Part shown: piece after piece, positions 53,916-63,497 of the stretch
Position numbering within the stretch: position 1 is the first letter of the stretch
How the letters are laid out: each line of letters starts with the position of its first letter
Source: Lysobacter enzymogenes
Lineage (GTDB): Bacteria > Pseudomonadota > Gammaproteobacteria > Xanthomonadales > Xanthomonadaceae
DNA length: 64,000 nt
Assembly (NCBI RefSeq): GCF_017355525.1
Contig: NZ_CP067395.1
Location: 1,922,001-1,986,000, forward strand
Reading direction: 5' to 3'
The notes under the pieces: generated by a model
Told to the model about the DNA's origin: nothing
The model's database searches: none
What the model saw: only the letters and a program-made list of their open reading frames with translations
Position numbers and translations under genes: made by a program

Positions 53916-55350
53916 GCCTCTGCCCGCGCCACTGCGCACGATGGTCGACGAACTCGCCCGCCAGCCGGGCGTTCCGCCGGGTGCAGCGCGCGACATCGAA
54001 GCGGCGATCGCGAGTTCGCCGTATCTCGCCGCCGTGATGGTCGACGCGGCGAACCAGCAAACCCTCAAGCGCATCGGCGTGAGCGCCGAGAAACACGAGG
54101 GCGGCCACTACGACAAGGACAGCGGCACCGTCTACCTCAGCGTGGACAGCTTCACCAGCAAGTCGCTCAAAGAGCGGCCCCGCCTGGACATCATCACCAG
54201 CACGCTCGGGCACGAAACGGGGCACGCGCTCACCGCCAACGCCCGCACCCTCGAGCTTCAACGGTTTTCCGACGACGTCCGCGCGGCGTTGAACGACGGG
54301 GTCGGCAACGCCTCCTACGTCGATTTGACCCGCGAGAGCCAACGCTACCTCGACTTCACCCGCAGAGACGAAGCCTTGGCCGAACTGGTGGGCTTGAACG
54401 CCCTCGCCAGCCGTGTTTCGGGTGGTCAGGCCAACCAGTTCAATAGAGACGAGTTTTTGAAGCGTGCGGCCCCCACCACGAGCTGCGTCACGCTGCCCGA
54501 AGGCAGCGGCAAAGCGTCGTTGGCCGCGGGCATCAGCCTGCGGGACGACGGCATGCAGCTGACCGGCAACCGCCTCAAAAGCCCGGCCGTCGAGGCCGTG
54601 GCGGCCTGCCACTACGACCTGGGTGCCACGCTGGGCCGACACGGGAACTCGAACTACCGCAACTACTACGGGCCCCAGGTGATGGCGACCATCGCGGCCG
54701 CCCACGCCGACGCCGCGGTGGGGACCACGCAGGCCGTGCCGGAAGTCCGGCTGGATCTCCATCGCCTCAAGCTCGACCTGGCGCAGGTCGAACGCAACGG
54801 GGTCGACCTGAGCACCCCCAGCAACAGCTTTGGGTTCACGGACACCAGCCACGGCAAGCTTGAGTTCAAGACCGTTCGGGACACGGGTTCGGGGATGGAC
54901 AAGGCCCCCAAGGACACCGCCTTGGAGCCGCCTAGCCGAGCGCCGAGCCAAGCGGACAGCCCCGGCCACCCCGACCACGCCGCGTTCGAGATGTTCCACC
55001 GCGCGGCCCAGGCCGACGGCCGCTGGAGCCAGGCCGAAACCCGCAACCTCGCCGCGGCCGGCTTGGCGGCCGTGAAGGCCGATCCGACCGTGGGGGCGAA
55101 CCTCACCGGGGTCGTGATCGGCAAGGCGGCGGACGGGGGCACGACCCTGATCGGGTATGCCTCCCCGCACGGGCCGGCCGGGCCGCACCACCACCTGGCG
55201 ATCGACACCGGCAACGCCGCCCAGGTGCCCGCGGAGAAGAGCCTGGACCGGGTCGAGCAGCTCAACCAGCAACAAGCCCAGCAGCAGGCTCAGGCCCAGA
55301 CCCAGGGCATGGAGGGGCCGTCCCAGGGCGGCCCGAAGATGACCCTCTAG
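53908..55350 (+). CDS. Probable type IV secreted antibacterial effector (X-Tfe) with zinc-peptidase domain
   Basis: A 480-residue protein. The N-terminal half carries YDKDSGTVYLSVDSFTSKSL and IITSTLGHETGHALTANART, an HExxH zinc-peptidase motif (HETGH), with DEALAELVGLNALASR downstream giving a possible third ligand Glu. From about residue 350, DHAAFEMFHRAAQADGRWSQ, LTGVVIGKAADGGTTLIGYA, KSLDRVEQLNQQQAQQQAQA match the Xanthomonadales VirD4-interacting (XVIPCD) domain with its Gln-rich tail, the signal for delivery by the bacteria-killing type IV secretion system. No N-terminal signal peptide. The lipoprotein upstream is its likely immunity protein. The secretion machinery is not in the window. 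Confidence 0.75.
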   Translation: MAEPLPAPLRTMVDELARQPGVPPGAARDIEAAIASSPYLAAVMVDAANQQTLKRIGVSAEKHEGGHYDKDSGTVYLSVDSFTSKSLKERPRLDIITSTLGHETGHALTANARTLELQRFSDDVRAALNDGVGNASYVDLTRESQRYLDFTRRDEALAELVGLNALASRVSGGQANQFNRDEFLKRAAPTTSCVTLPEGSGKASLAAGISLRDDGMQLTGNRLKSPAVEAVAACHYDLGATLGRHGNSNYRNYYGPQVMATIAAAHADAAVGTTQAVPEVRLDLHRLKLDLAQVERNGVDLSTPSNSFGFTDTSHGKLEFKTVRDTGSGMDKAPKDTALEPPSRAPSQADSPGHPDHAAFEMFHRAAQADGRWSQAETRNLAAAGLAAVKADPTVGANLTGVVIGKAADGGTTLIGYASPHGPAGPHHHLAIDTGNAAQVPAEKSLDRVEQLNQQQAQQQAQAQTQGMEGPSQGGPKMTL

Positions 55351-55359
55351 GGGGCGCCT

Positions 55360-56346
55360 TCAGAGCCGGAGCCGGGCCCTGGGGCGACCTGTACGGACCG
55401 CCCCGGCCAACGGCAGGGCGGCGTCCAGGGCCCTCAAGCGGCGTTCGGCCAACAACTCCGAATAAGCGGCTTGGGCGGCGGGGTAACCCCGCAGCGCCTG
55501 CGCGATCGGCCTGTTGTCCAGGGGGAACGGGATCCTGAGGTTGGCGCCGGCGCGCGCCAGCGACTTCAGCGTCGCCATGGCGTCGGGCGAGGCGACCTGG
55601 ACGAAGGCGATCAGGTAGAGCGCTGCGTGCAAGGCGGTGTTGCCGGCCTCGTCCGTGGCGTTGGGGTCGGCGCCCGCGTCCAGCAAGACCCGGCACGCCT
55701 CGGCGCGGTGGTTCAGCGCCGCGTGGATCAAGGGGGTCATCCGGTCGTCGTCGCGAGCGTCCACGGGCGCCCCCGCGCGCAGCAACACCCTGCACGTCTC
55801 GGGATCGCCCGCCGCGGCCGCGCCGTGCAGCGGTTGCTGGCCCACGAGGTCCCTCGCCGTGACCTCGGCGCCGGCGCGAAGGAGGAGGTCACAGGCGTCC
55901 GGCGAGGGGGAGGCCGCCGCCAGGTGGAGGGCCGTCGTCTTGAGGCCGTCCGCGAGCCGGACGTGCGCGCCACGCGCCACCAGCAGCGCGCACACCTTCA
56001 CCCGACCCAGGGCCGCGGCGCGGTGGAGGGCGGTGGTGCCCGAGGGGTCCACGCTGGGCTCGAGGAAATGGTCGGGGGTGTCGGGCCTGGGCGTCCGGGC
56101 GTTCGGATCCGCGCCAGCGTCAAGGAGCAGCCTGGACACCGCCACCCCAGCGCTCTCAGCCGCGAGGTGAAGCGCCGTCCTGCCGTAGGCGCCGCGGCCC
56201 AGCACCTGGCGGGCGTCCGCCCCGGCTGCCAGCAGGGTCCTCACCAGATCGGCTTGATCGGCCCTGACAGCGCGGGCCAACGGAGGAAGGGCGTCGTCCT
56301 CCTCGGGAACCGCCTGGCTGGACAGGGTGCTGGGACGGGTGCTCAT
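55360..56346 (-). CDS. Ankyrin-repeat protein (multiple repeats)
   Basis: A 328-residue protein made almost entirely of ankyrin repeats: GRTALHLAAESAGVAVSRLL, GTTALHRAAALGRVKVCALL, TTALHLAAASPSPDACDLLL, QQPLHGAAAAGDPETCRVLL, MTPLIHAALNHRAEACRVLL and NTALHAALYLIAFVQVAS. No signal peptide, so cytosolic. The ATG at 56346 has no ribosome site; an operator-like palindrome (56356-56370) ends only 10 bp upstream, so translation may be leaderless. Converges on the effector gene (9 bp apart). A role as immunity or chaperone is possible. Confidence 0.82.
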   Translation of the reverse strand: MSTRPSTLSSQAVPEEDDALPPLARAVRADQADLVRTLLAAGADARQVLGRGAYGRTALHLAAESAGVAVSRLLLDAGADPNARTPRPDTPDHFLEPSVDPSGTTALHRAAALGRVKVCALLVARGAHVRLADGLKTTALHLAAASPSPDACDLLLRAGAEVTARDLVGQQPLHGAAAAGDPETCRVLLRAGAPVDARDDDRMTPLIHAALNHRAEACRVLLDAGADPNATDEAGNTALHAALYLIAFVQVASPDAMATLKSLARAGANLRIPFPLDNRPIAQALRGYPAAQAAYSELLAERRLRALDAALPLAGAVRTGRPRARLRL

Positions 56347-56355
56347 GGCCAAAGT

Positions 56356-56370
56356 CTAAGTTTTTCTTAG
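56356..56370. promoter_or_regulatory. Palindromic operator candidate, copy 4
   Basis: CTAAG TTTTT CTTAG, immediately upstream of the second ankyrin gene. At this position a bound regulator would cover the promoter or start site. Confidence 0.7.
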
Positions 56371-56481
56371 TCGTGGGAGCTAGGTGTACGGAAGGCGCCC
56401 CGGGGCACCTCCCACGCGAAGCCGTGTGGAAATCGCGCGCCGGCGGCCGGTCCTCGGTGCACCAGCAACCGACGCCGAGGC

Positions 56482-57465
56482 TCAGTTGACCGCGCGGGTC
56501 AGGAGTTCGGCCGGCGATGGCCGCGTGCTGGTGGAGAGCACGTAGCGGTGCCAGGCGAGGTAGAGCGGCAGGTGCTTGGTCGCCACCCCGTCGAACGGCT
56601 GCAGCCAATCCTTGAGGCGCCGGATGTAGTTGTCCGTGGTTTGGATGTGATACAGCGCGCGGGGGCGGCCTTTCGCCGCGATCGCGGCTTTCTTCTTCTG
56701 GTTCTTCAGGATCTTGGGGTTGATCACGGGGTGATGCTCGATCCCAAGCCGCTTCGCGATCAGGGGATACATCGCCGCGCCGTCGGTGCACAAGATCGCG
56801 TCGCAGCGCAGCAGCGGCGACAACGCCGCGTCGATGGCGGCCGTGTCGCAGTGGGGCATCACCTGCGTGTGTGTGGTCTGTTCGAAGCGCGCCCGCGCCA
56901 CCAGCACCGGCACCATCCCGGCCGTGCCGCGCGAGCCTTCCGGCTTGAACGACGGCCCGATCTTCTGGCCTTTGTTCGAGGGCTGGATGAACGCCTCGTC
57001 CACCTCGACGATCCCGCTCAACAGCGGCGGCGGGGCTTCGGCGAGCGCTTTCAAGAAGCGGTGCCGCCACTTCAGGGCCGTGTTCTTGTTGATGCCCAGC
57101 TTGGCGGCGATCTCCCGCACCGAGTGCGGCTTCTTCTCGACCATCAGGCACGCGTTGCCGAAGTGCTTGTCCTTCTTCCTGTAGCCCGCCAGCGGGCTGT
57201 TGGTGACGCGCGAGAAGGTCTTCTTGCACCGGCGGCAGAGGAAGCGCTGGTGGCCTTTGCGGCACGTGCCGTGGCGCATGACGGAGCTTCCTTGGCAGTG
57301 CGGGCATTCGTTGACGGTTTCGGCGCGCTTTGCCCAAACCATGTCCCCCACGACTTGGCTTTCGCGGTTCTTCAGAGCAGGACGAAGCGCCACGCAATCG
57401 TCGGCAGACAAGCCGCCGATCAGCGCCAAGATCGCGTTCAAGTCCTTCTTTGCGCGGGTGGCCAT
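56482..57465 (-). CDS. IS1595-family (ISXO2-like) transposase
   Basis: A 327-residue protein. An N-terminal zinc ribbon (CPHCQGSSVMRHGTCRKGHQ, FLCRRCKKTF), an HTH (VREIAAKLGINKNTALKWRH) and an ISXO2-type DDE nuclease: GIVEVDEAFIQPSNKGQ (first Asp), LCTDGAAMYPLIAKRLGIEH (second Asp), then TTDNYIRRLKDWL and LYLAWHRYVL. It looks full length. The frame is open to an ATG at 57510, so a start 15 codons earlier is possible. I found no convincing terminal inverted repeats or target duplication, so element ends are not called. It sits at the right edge of the island. Confidence 0.85.
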   Translation of the reverse strand: MATRAKKDLNAILALIGGLSADDCVALRPALKNRESQVVGDMVWAKRAETVNECPHCQGSSVMRHGTCRKGHQRFLCRRCKKTFSRVTNSPLAGYRKKDKHFGNACLMVEKKPHSVREIAAKLGINKNTALKWRHRFLKALAEAPPPLLSGIVEVDEAFIQPSNKGQKIGPSFKPEGSRGTAGMVPVLVARARFEQTTHTQVMPHCDTAAIDAALSPLLRCDAILCTDGAAMYPLIAKRLGIEHHPVINPKILKNQKKKAAIAAKGRPRALYHIQTTDNYIRRLKDWLQPFDGVATKHLPLYLAWHRYVLSTSTRPSPAELLTRAVN

Positions 57466-57968
57466 GGCGGCGTTCGTCCAACGGTCCGATGGACGTGCAA
57501 ATCTACGCATCGAAGCTATACGGACGCTTTATAACCAGCGTTTTTTCGCAAGCACCGGTCAACGCGGCAGCGCGCGTTTACGGGGCGGACGGGTTTGTGT
57601 TCGCGTTGGACGCGATGGCCGCGTTTTTCCCGTTATTTCGGCTCGTTTGTTCGTTCAAGATCACACTTTTGTCGCGTGCGGTTGTGGATCCGCCGGTGCA
57701 GAAGTCCGGCGTCACGATCGGGGTTTTCTGACACGACGTTGGGGCATCGCGCGATCCCCGCCAAGCGGCCCGCTTGCAATCCTGTGTCCACGGTTCGGGC
57801 CATCGCACCTCCGCGGACGGGGCCGGGATGTAGAAGTCCCATCAAAGCGCTCGATAAGTCATCAACGCCCCGCGAGGGGCGTTGATGTTTTGGGCGTCGG
57901 GTTTGCCGCTTGGCCCGTGCCGATCGAGTTAATAGCCGTAAATGTTGGGCGACCCGCCCAAACCCCGT
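57466..57968. other. Intergenic region, no gene seen
   Basis: About 500 bp between the transposase and the right island boundary. No supported frame. It should contain the right end of the IS element, but no terminal repeat was identified by eye. Confidence 0.4.
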
Positions 57969-57993
57969 ACCAACACACAAGTGGGACACGAGG
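57969..57993 (-). repeat. Island right boundary repeat (25-bp inverted repeat)
   Basis: Starts ACCAACACACAAGTGGG and is the exact reverse complement of 34829-34853. It lies between the transposase flank and the terminator of the helicase gene. Confidence 0.75.
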
Positions 57994-57997
57994 AAAG

Positions 57998-58022
57998 AAA
58001 AGGCCGGCGATGCCGGCCTTTT
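57998..58022 (-). terminator. Rho-independent terminator of the RNA helicase gene
   Basis: AAAAGGCCGGC (57998-58008) and GCCGGCCTTTT (58012-58022) form an 11-bp stem with a 3-nt loop and T runs on both strands. It lies about 30 bp after the helicase stop and could work in both directions. Confidence 0.85.
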
Positions 58023-58052
58023 CTGTTCAACGCGAGATGGAATGCAGCCCAA

Positions 58053-59402
58053 TCAACCCGCGTTGCGATCCCGACGCTGGCCCTGCTGGGCGCCACCGCC
58101 GCCGTTGCCGCCGCCGCGGTGCTGCTTCGGACCGGCATGCGCGTGGCGCGGGGCCGGCTTGCCGTGCGGACGGTGAGCCGGCTTGCGCGGCGCGTTGTTG
58201 CCGCGGTTGCCGCCGGGACCCGGACGGCGCGCGCCCGGCGCGTCCGAACCCATGCGCAGCGGGCGCGTGGGTTCGAAGCCGGCGACGCTGACCATTTCGA
58301 TGTCGTCCTTGAGAATGCGCTGGATCTGCCGCAGCAGGCCGGCTTCGTCCGGCGACACCAGCGACAGCGCTTCGCCGCTGGCGCCGTTGCGGCCGGTGCG
58401 GCCGATGCGGTGGACGTAGTCCTCGGCCACCATCGGCAGATCGAAGTTGATCACCAGCGGCAGGCTCGGAATGTCCAGGCCGCGCGCGGCGACGTCGGTG
58501 GCGACCAGCACCCGGGCCTTGTTCGCCTTGAAATCGCGCAGCGCCTTCTGGCGCTGGGCCTGGCTCTTGTTGCCGTGGATCGCGACCGACTTCAGGCCGG
58601 CTTCTTCGAGCTGCTCGGACAGGCGGTTGCAGCCGTGCTTGGTGCGGCCGAACACGATCACCTGGTCGTTCGGGCGCGCGGCCAGGATCTGGATCAGCAG
58701 GTCGCGCTTGCGGCCGCCGTCGACCGGGTGCACGCGGTGGCTGATCGCGTCGGCGACGATGTTGTTGGCGGCGATCTGCACCTGCTGCGGATTGCGCATG
58801 AACTCCAGCGCCAGTTGCTTGATCTGGGCCTCGAACGTGGCCGAGAACAGCAGGGTCTGGCGCGACGCCGGCAGGCGGCCGAGGATGCGCTTGATCGCCG
58901 GCAGGAAGCCCATGTCGAGCATGCGGTCGGCTTCGTCCATGACCAGCACTTCGACCGCGTCGAGCTTGGCGCTGCCGCGCTCGAGGTGGTCGATCAGGCG
59001 GCCCGGGGTGGCGACCAGCACGTCGACGCCGCGGCGCAGCGCGTCGAGCTGCGGGCCCATGCCGGCGCCGCCGAAGATCGCGTGGACGTTGATGCGCAGG
59101 TACTTGGCGTAGCTGCGCAGGCTGTCGCTGACCTGCAGCGCCAGTTCGCGGGTCGGCGCCAGGATCAGCACGCGCGGCTTGCGCGGGCCGTTGCCGTGGC
59201 CCTGGGTGGTGGCCAGACGGTGCAGCAGCGGCAGGCCGAACGCGGCGGTCTTGCCGGTGCCGGTCTGGGCGCCGCCGAGCAGGTCGTGGCCGGCCAGGGC
59301 CAGCGGGATCGCTTCGGCCTGGATCGGGGTCGGGGTGTTGTAGTTCTGTTCGGACAGGGCGCGCAGCAACGCGGGCGCCAGGCCCAGGGATTCGAACGTC
59401 AT
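58053..59402 (-). CDS. rhlE: DEAD-box ATP-dependent RNA helicase, RhlE-like
   Basis: A 449-residue protein starting MTFESLGLAPALLRALSEQN. Helicase motifs in order: Q motif (YNTPTPIQAEAIP), I (AQTGTGKTAAF), Ia (PTRELALQV), Ib (TPGRLID), II DEAD (VLVMDEADRMLD), III (FSATF), IV (VIVFGRTKHGCNRL), V (ATDVAARGLDIPSLPLVINF) and VI (YVHRIGRTGRNGASG). The tail is basic and rich in Arg, Gly, His and Asn (GNRGNNAPRKPAHRPHGKPA), typical of RhlE RNA-binding extensions. It acts in ribosome assembly and RNA decay. Start at 59402 opens the conserved domain. Confidence 0.93.
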   Translation of the reverse strand: MTFESLGLAPALLRALSEQNYNTPTPIQAEAIPLALAGHDLLGGAQTGTGKTAAFGLPLLHRLATTQGHGNGPRKPRVLILAPTRELALQVSDSLRSYAKYLRINVHAIFGGAGMGPQLDALRRGVDVLVATPGRLIDHLERGSAKLDAVEVLVMDEADRMLDMGFLPAIKRILGRLPASRQTLLFSATFEAQIKQLALEFMRNPQQVQIAANNIVADAISHRVHPVDGGRKRDLLIQILAARPNDQVIVFGRTKHGCNRLSEQLEEAGLKSVAIHGNKSQAQRQKALRDFKANKARVLVATDVAARGLDIPSLPLVINFDLPMVAEDYVHRIGRTGRNGASGEALSLVSPDEAGLLRQIQRILKDDIEMVSVAGFEPTRPLRMGSDAPGARRPGPGGNRGNNAPRKPAHRPHGKPAPRHAHAGPKQHRGGGNGGGGAQQGQRRDRNAG

Positions 59403-59914
59403 AGCTTGGAACTCCAGAAGTTCGCGCCGACGTGCCGGCCGCGCCATCGGCGCGCCGGACCGGAATCGGTCGCGTGATCACTCCAGCGTTCCCTTGAACC
59501 GCGCTGCGAGTATCGATTTTTGACGGCGCCGGAAAGCTCCGGGCCGTGTCTGCGCGACGAAAGACGTGCGGGATAAGAAGTCGCGCCGCGGCCTGGAAGG
59601 CGTGTGCGGGGCGACGGGCAACCTGGGAAACGTACCCTTGCGGGGAGGCAGCCGTGCGCTGAACGGGGCGGACTCTACGCTAAAACAGTCGCTTACGCCA
59701 GTTGCGCGGCGGCCGGCGTCAGCCGGCGCTCATTCCGGCCACGCCGGGACAAGCGCGGCGTGACCCAGCGCGCGCTCTTGGCCGGGCCGCGCCCCGCCGG
59801 GGGCGTCCGGCCGGCAAGCCCCGCCCACCAGGGGCCCTGCCTGCGCGGCCGCCCGGCGCTCGAGCCCGCCGGGCATGGGGCGTGGGGCCGGCTCAGGGCC
59901 GGCCCCGCGGCCGC
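59403..59914. other. Intergenic region with promoter of the helicase gene; no gene seen
   Basis: About 510 bp between the helicase start and the permease stop. It should hold the helicase promoter and a long 5' leader, which is usual for DEAD-box genes. A 9-bp GC hairpin (59884-59892 with 59898-59906) lies just after the permease stop and may terminate it. No RNA gene recognised. Confidence 0.4.
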
Positions 59915-62900
59915 TCACAGCTTCTTGCGATTGTCCGTCGGCACCCGGTCGATCAGCTTGTTGTACGGGTCGAAACCGACCTCGTACGGCTTCTGATCGA
60001 CCACCAGGGCCAGGGTAGACACGCCCTGGCCGATGCGGTGGCGCTGCAGGTACAGGACCTTCTCGTCGTCCTCCTTGCCCGAGGGCCCGCGCGCGAACAC
60101 CCCGACCTCGACCCAGTCGTCCATCCGCCCCGGGGTCTCGCGGCCCTTGCCGTCGGCGTAGCGCTTGGCCGCCTGCACGGTCAGGGTGACGTCGTACTTG
60201 CCGTCGGCGCGCTTCTTCGCCGACGCCTCCAGCACCCGGTTGTCGTAGAAGGCGATCTTCTCGAACAGGTCGGTGATCAGCGCCTGCTGCTCCGGCTTCG
60301 CCTCGCGGCGCAGATAGGTCAGCAACTCGGCCGAGGTGGTGTACGGCGGTTGCTGGTAGCCCTTGTCGAGCGCGAACCGCTTGAGCGCGCGGTTGACCGC
60401 GTCCTCGCCGAGTTCCTCGCGCAGGCGGTAGAACGCCAGCGAGCCCTTGCGGTAATGGATGTACTGCTGGTTCTCGACCCGGTACAGCGGCAGCTCCTCG
60501 ATCCGCTCGCCGGCGCGCTCGGACAGGTAGCGGTCGAGTTCGTACTTGAGGAAGCGGCGCATCTTGGCGCGGCCGTATTCCTTCTCCATCACCATCAGCG
60601 CCGAGTACTGCGACAGCGATTCCGACAGCATGGTCGCGCCTTGCGAGTTCGCGCCGATGACCTGATGCGCCCACCACTGGTGCGCGACCTCGTGCGCGGT
60701 CACGTAGAACACATAGTCGACCATCGACGGATCGCGCAGATCGGCGACGAAGCCGATGGATTCGGAGAACGGGATGGTGTTGGCGAAGCTCTGGGCGAAG
60801 CGCTCGTAGCCCGGAAACTCGATGATGCGCACCTGGCGATGCTGGTACGGGGTGAAGTTGGCCTGGAAGTAATCCAGCGATTTCTTGGTCGCCGCGATCA
60901 TCCGGTCGACGTTGTAGCCGTGCTTGGGATCGTAGTAGACCTCGATCGCGATCCCACCCGGATAAGTGTCGCGCTTGACCTTCCAGCGCGCCGACAGGTA
61001 CGAGTAGAACGCCAGCATCGGCCGGTCCATCGCATAGTCGAAGCACTTGCGCCCGTCGCGCGAGTATTCGCGCACCAGATAGCCCGGCGACAGCGCGATC
61101 TGGTCCGGCGCGGTGCAGATCGAGGTCTTGAAGTCGATCCAGTCCGCGTCGCCGACGATGTAGTTGCGCCGGCGCGCCGACGCGTCCTCGAGCTTGGCCA
61201 TGCGCGGCACCTCGCCGAGGCCGCGCTTGCGGCGCTCGTTGCGGTCGCGCAGTTCGCGGCCGGCGTCGTAGCCGAAGTGCGGGAACACGCTGGAGTTGAA
61301 GAAGCTGCCGTTGCCGACCACCGCATGCTGGCCGGGCTCGTTGCCGAAGCCGCGCTGGGCGAAGGACTGCTGGAAACGCAGCTCGCGGCGCTCGCCCGGC
61401 TGCATCGGCGCGTCCAGGCGGTAGATGCGGTAGCCCAGGCGCTGGTCGTCGCTGACCAGCTTCGCGCCGCCGAACTCCAGCGCGCGGATGTCGGCATCGG
61501 GGTCGACCGACACATGGAACTCGCGGATCGGCGCGGCATGCGGGTTGACCAGGGTGTAGCGCCCGCTCGCGCTCATGCTCAGGTCTTCCGGACGCAGGTC
61601 GACGTGGTTTTCGACCGCGACGATCTTGGGCTGCGGCAGATCCTTGTAGCGGCGGAACAGGCGTTCGTAGCGCGCCTGCTCGTCCATCGCCACGTCCGCC
61701 GGCGTGTAGCGGTTGAGCACGTTGGTGTTCCAGAAGATCCACGCGCCGGTCGCGACCCACGCCGTCAGCACCGCGGCCAGCGCCCAGCGCGGACCGCCGC
61801 GCGAACGCTCGCGCGCCAGCCGCAGGCGCTCGCGCCAGCCGCCGGGCACGCCGCGCACCCAGAACGCGGCGGCCGCCAGCAACAGCGCGCCGAGGAACAG
61901 GCCCCAGTAGAACTGCAGCCACAGCCGCCCGGCCAGGTAGTGGCCGTAGCCGTTCATGTCCGAATACGGCGCGTCCGGCGCGTTGGCGTAGTTGTACAGG
62001 TTGTGCTCGAAGTGCAGCATGCTCAGGCCGATCTGCGCGACCACCACCAAGATGGTCAGGCCGTAGCCGATGAAGCGGTTGTTGCACAGCACCTGCAGCA
62101 CCAACGCCAGCCCGCCCATCAGCACGTACGGGATCGAGGCCAGCAGCAGGCCCTTGAGATACAGCGCCGGTTCCAGTTGGGTGTAGCCCTTGAGCAGTTG
62201 CAGCGTCATCGAGGCGAGACCGCCGATGAGCTGGAACGCCAGCACCACCGCGATCAGCGCGGCGAACTTGCTCAGCAGCGGCACCCAGTTCGGCACCGGC
62301 ATCGCGTCGGTGACCTCCGCCAGCTTGGCGCTGCGTTCCTTGAACACCAAATCGCCGGCGTAGAACATCGCGATCAGCACCAACACCGAACTGTAAGTGC
62401 CCTGCAACGCGATCAGCATCAGCGAGGTGGTCGGATACACCTGGGTGCCGTAGAGCTTCTGCAGGCTGCTGGCGCCGAAGACGAAGTTCAGCGCGGCGAA
62501 GGCCAGCAGGATCAGGAACGGGACGCTCTTGAACACGCCGACGGCGTCGAGCCGCACGCTGCGCCAGAACTGCGCGCGCGCGGTCGCCGCACCGAACGCG
62601 GGGCGCACCGCCGCGACCCGCGCCGCGCGCGCCGCCGGCGCGGCCGCGGCCGGCGCGGACTTGCGCCGCAACCAGCCGCGCCCGGTGCCGGTGCGCTGCG
62701 GCTTGAACAAGGCGAACGCCGCGGCGGTCATGGCGATGCCGACGCTGAGCCACAGCACGCGGTTGGCGAGCAGATAACCGGTCAGCTCGGGCAGGCGGCC
62801 GTTGAGTTCCGGCGCGGTCCAGTAGCGGGTCACCCGCGCGAACGCGGTGCGGCCGAACGGATCGATCAGCGCCGCCACCAGTTCGTTGTCGAGATCGCTG

Positions 62901-63487
62901 GTCAGGGTGCGCGCCAGGCCTTGCAGCATCAGGAAGGCGATCACGCCGAGGTACACGATCAGCAGGCTGCGCCCGGTCACGGCCAGCAACGCCAGCAGCG
63001 CGCCGATGAACACCAGGTTCGGCAGCACCAGCACGGCGAAGCTCCACACGTACGGATACAGCGAGAACGGCCCCAAGCGCTCCGGATCGATCCACGGCAT
63101 CGCCGGCGCGAGCAGCAAGCCCAGCGCGACCATCGCGTAGACCAGCAGGCAGGCGACCATCGCGCCGGCGAAGCGGCCGACCAGGAAGTCGCGCTTGCGC
63201 ATCGGGCTGGAGAAGAACAGGTCGGCCGTGCCCATCTCGAAATCGCGCAGCAGCGCGTTGGACACGAACGCGGCGATCGCCAGCAGGCTGAGCACGCTCA
63301 TCGCCCCGAACAGGGTCGCGATGGTGGTCGGCGCGTTGCGGTTGACGTTGCCGACGCCGCCGCCGATCTGCACCGCATCGCTGCTGAGGGCGGCGAACGC
63401 GAGCAGGCCGAGCAGCGCCGACAGCACCCACAACAGCGGCGAACGCAGTTGCTGGCGCAGTTCGAAGCGGAAGAATTCGTAGATCAT
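59915..63487 (-). CDS. ABC transporter permease fused to an M1-family aminopeptidase
   Basis: A 1190-residue protein. The first 600 residues form two sets of about six membrane helices of the ABC-2 permease type (MIYEFFRFELRQQLRSPLLW, DLFFSSPMRKRDFLVGRFAG, and a second set with VFKERSAKLAEVTDAMPVPN). From about residue 620 a periplasmic M1 peptidase follows, with the zinc site HEVAHQWWAHQ at about 931 and the third ligand in MLSESLSQYSALMVMEKEYG. Family members are annotated as ABC permease/M1 aminopeptidase; the substrate is unknown. The gene lies 10 bp after the ABC ATPase gene. Confidence 0.88.
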   Translation of the reverse strand: MIYEFFRFELRQQLRSPLLWVLSALLGLLAFAALSSDAVQIGGGVGNVNRNAPTTIATLFGAMSVLSLLAIAAFVSNALLRDFEMGTADLFFSSPMRKRDFLVGRFAGAMVACLLVYAMVALGLLLAPAMPWIDPERLGPFSLYPYVWSFAVLVLPNLVFIGALLALLAVTGRSLLIVYLGVIAFLMLQGLARTLTSDLDNELVAALIDPFGRTAFARVTRYWTAPELNGRLPELTGYLLANRVLWLSVGIAMTAAAFALFKPQRTGTGRGWLRRKSAPAAAAPAARAARVAAVRPAFGAATARAQFWRSVRLDAVGVFKSVPFLILLAFAALNFVFGASSLQKLYGTQVYPTTSLMLIALQGTYSSVLVLIAMFYAGDLVFKERSAKLAEVTDAMPVPNWVPLLSKFAALIAVVLAFQLIGGLASMTLQLLKGYTQLEPALYLKGLLLASIPYVLMGGLALVLQVLCNNRFIGYGLTILVVVAQIGLSMLHFEHNLYNYANAPDAPYSDMNGYGHYLAGRLWLQFYWGLFLGALLLAAAAFWVRGVPGGWRERLRLARERSRGGPRWALAAVLTAWVATGAWIFWNTNVLNRYTPADVAMDEQARYERLFRRYKDLPQPKIVAVENHVDLRPEDLSMSASGRYTLVNPHAAPIREFHVSVDPDADIRALEFGGAKLVSDDQRLGYRIYRLDAPMQPGERRELRFQQSFAQRGFGNEPGQHAVVGNGSFFNSSVFPHFGYDAGRELRDRNERRKRGLGEVPRMAKLEDASARRRNYIVGDADWIDFKTSICTAPDQIALSPGYLVREYSRDGRKCFDYAMDRPMLAFYSYLSARWKVKRDTYPGGIAIEVYYDPKHGYNVDRMIAATKKSLDYFQANFTPYQHRQVRIIEFPGYERFAQSFANTIPFSESIGFVADLRDPSMVDYVFYVTAHEVAHQWWAHQVIGANSQGATMLSESLSQYSALMVMEKEYGRAKMRRFLKYELDRYLSERAGERIEELPLYRVENQQYIHYRKGSLAFYRLREELGEDAVNRALKRFALDKGYQQPPYTTSAELLTYLRREAKPEQQALITDLFEKIAFYDNRVLEASAKKRADGKYDVTLTVQAAKRYADGKGRETPGRMDDWVEVGVFARGPSGKEDDEKVLYLQRHRIGQGVSTLALVVDQKPYEVGFDPYNKLIDRVPTDNRKKL

Positions 63488-63497
63488 CGCCGGCTCC

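Noticed and set aside
56380..57720. Terminal inverted repeats for the IS1595-type element
   Set aside because: I compared both flanks by eye and found no convincing matching ends or 8-bp target duplication, so element borders are not called.
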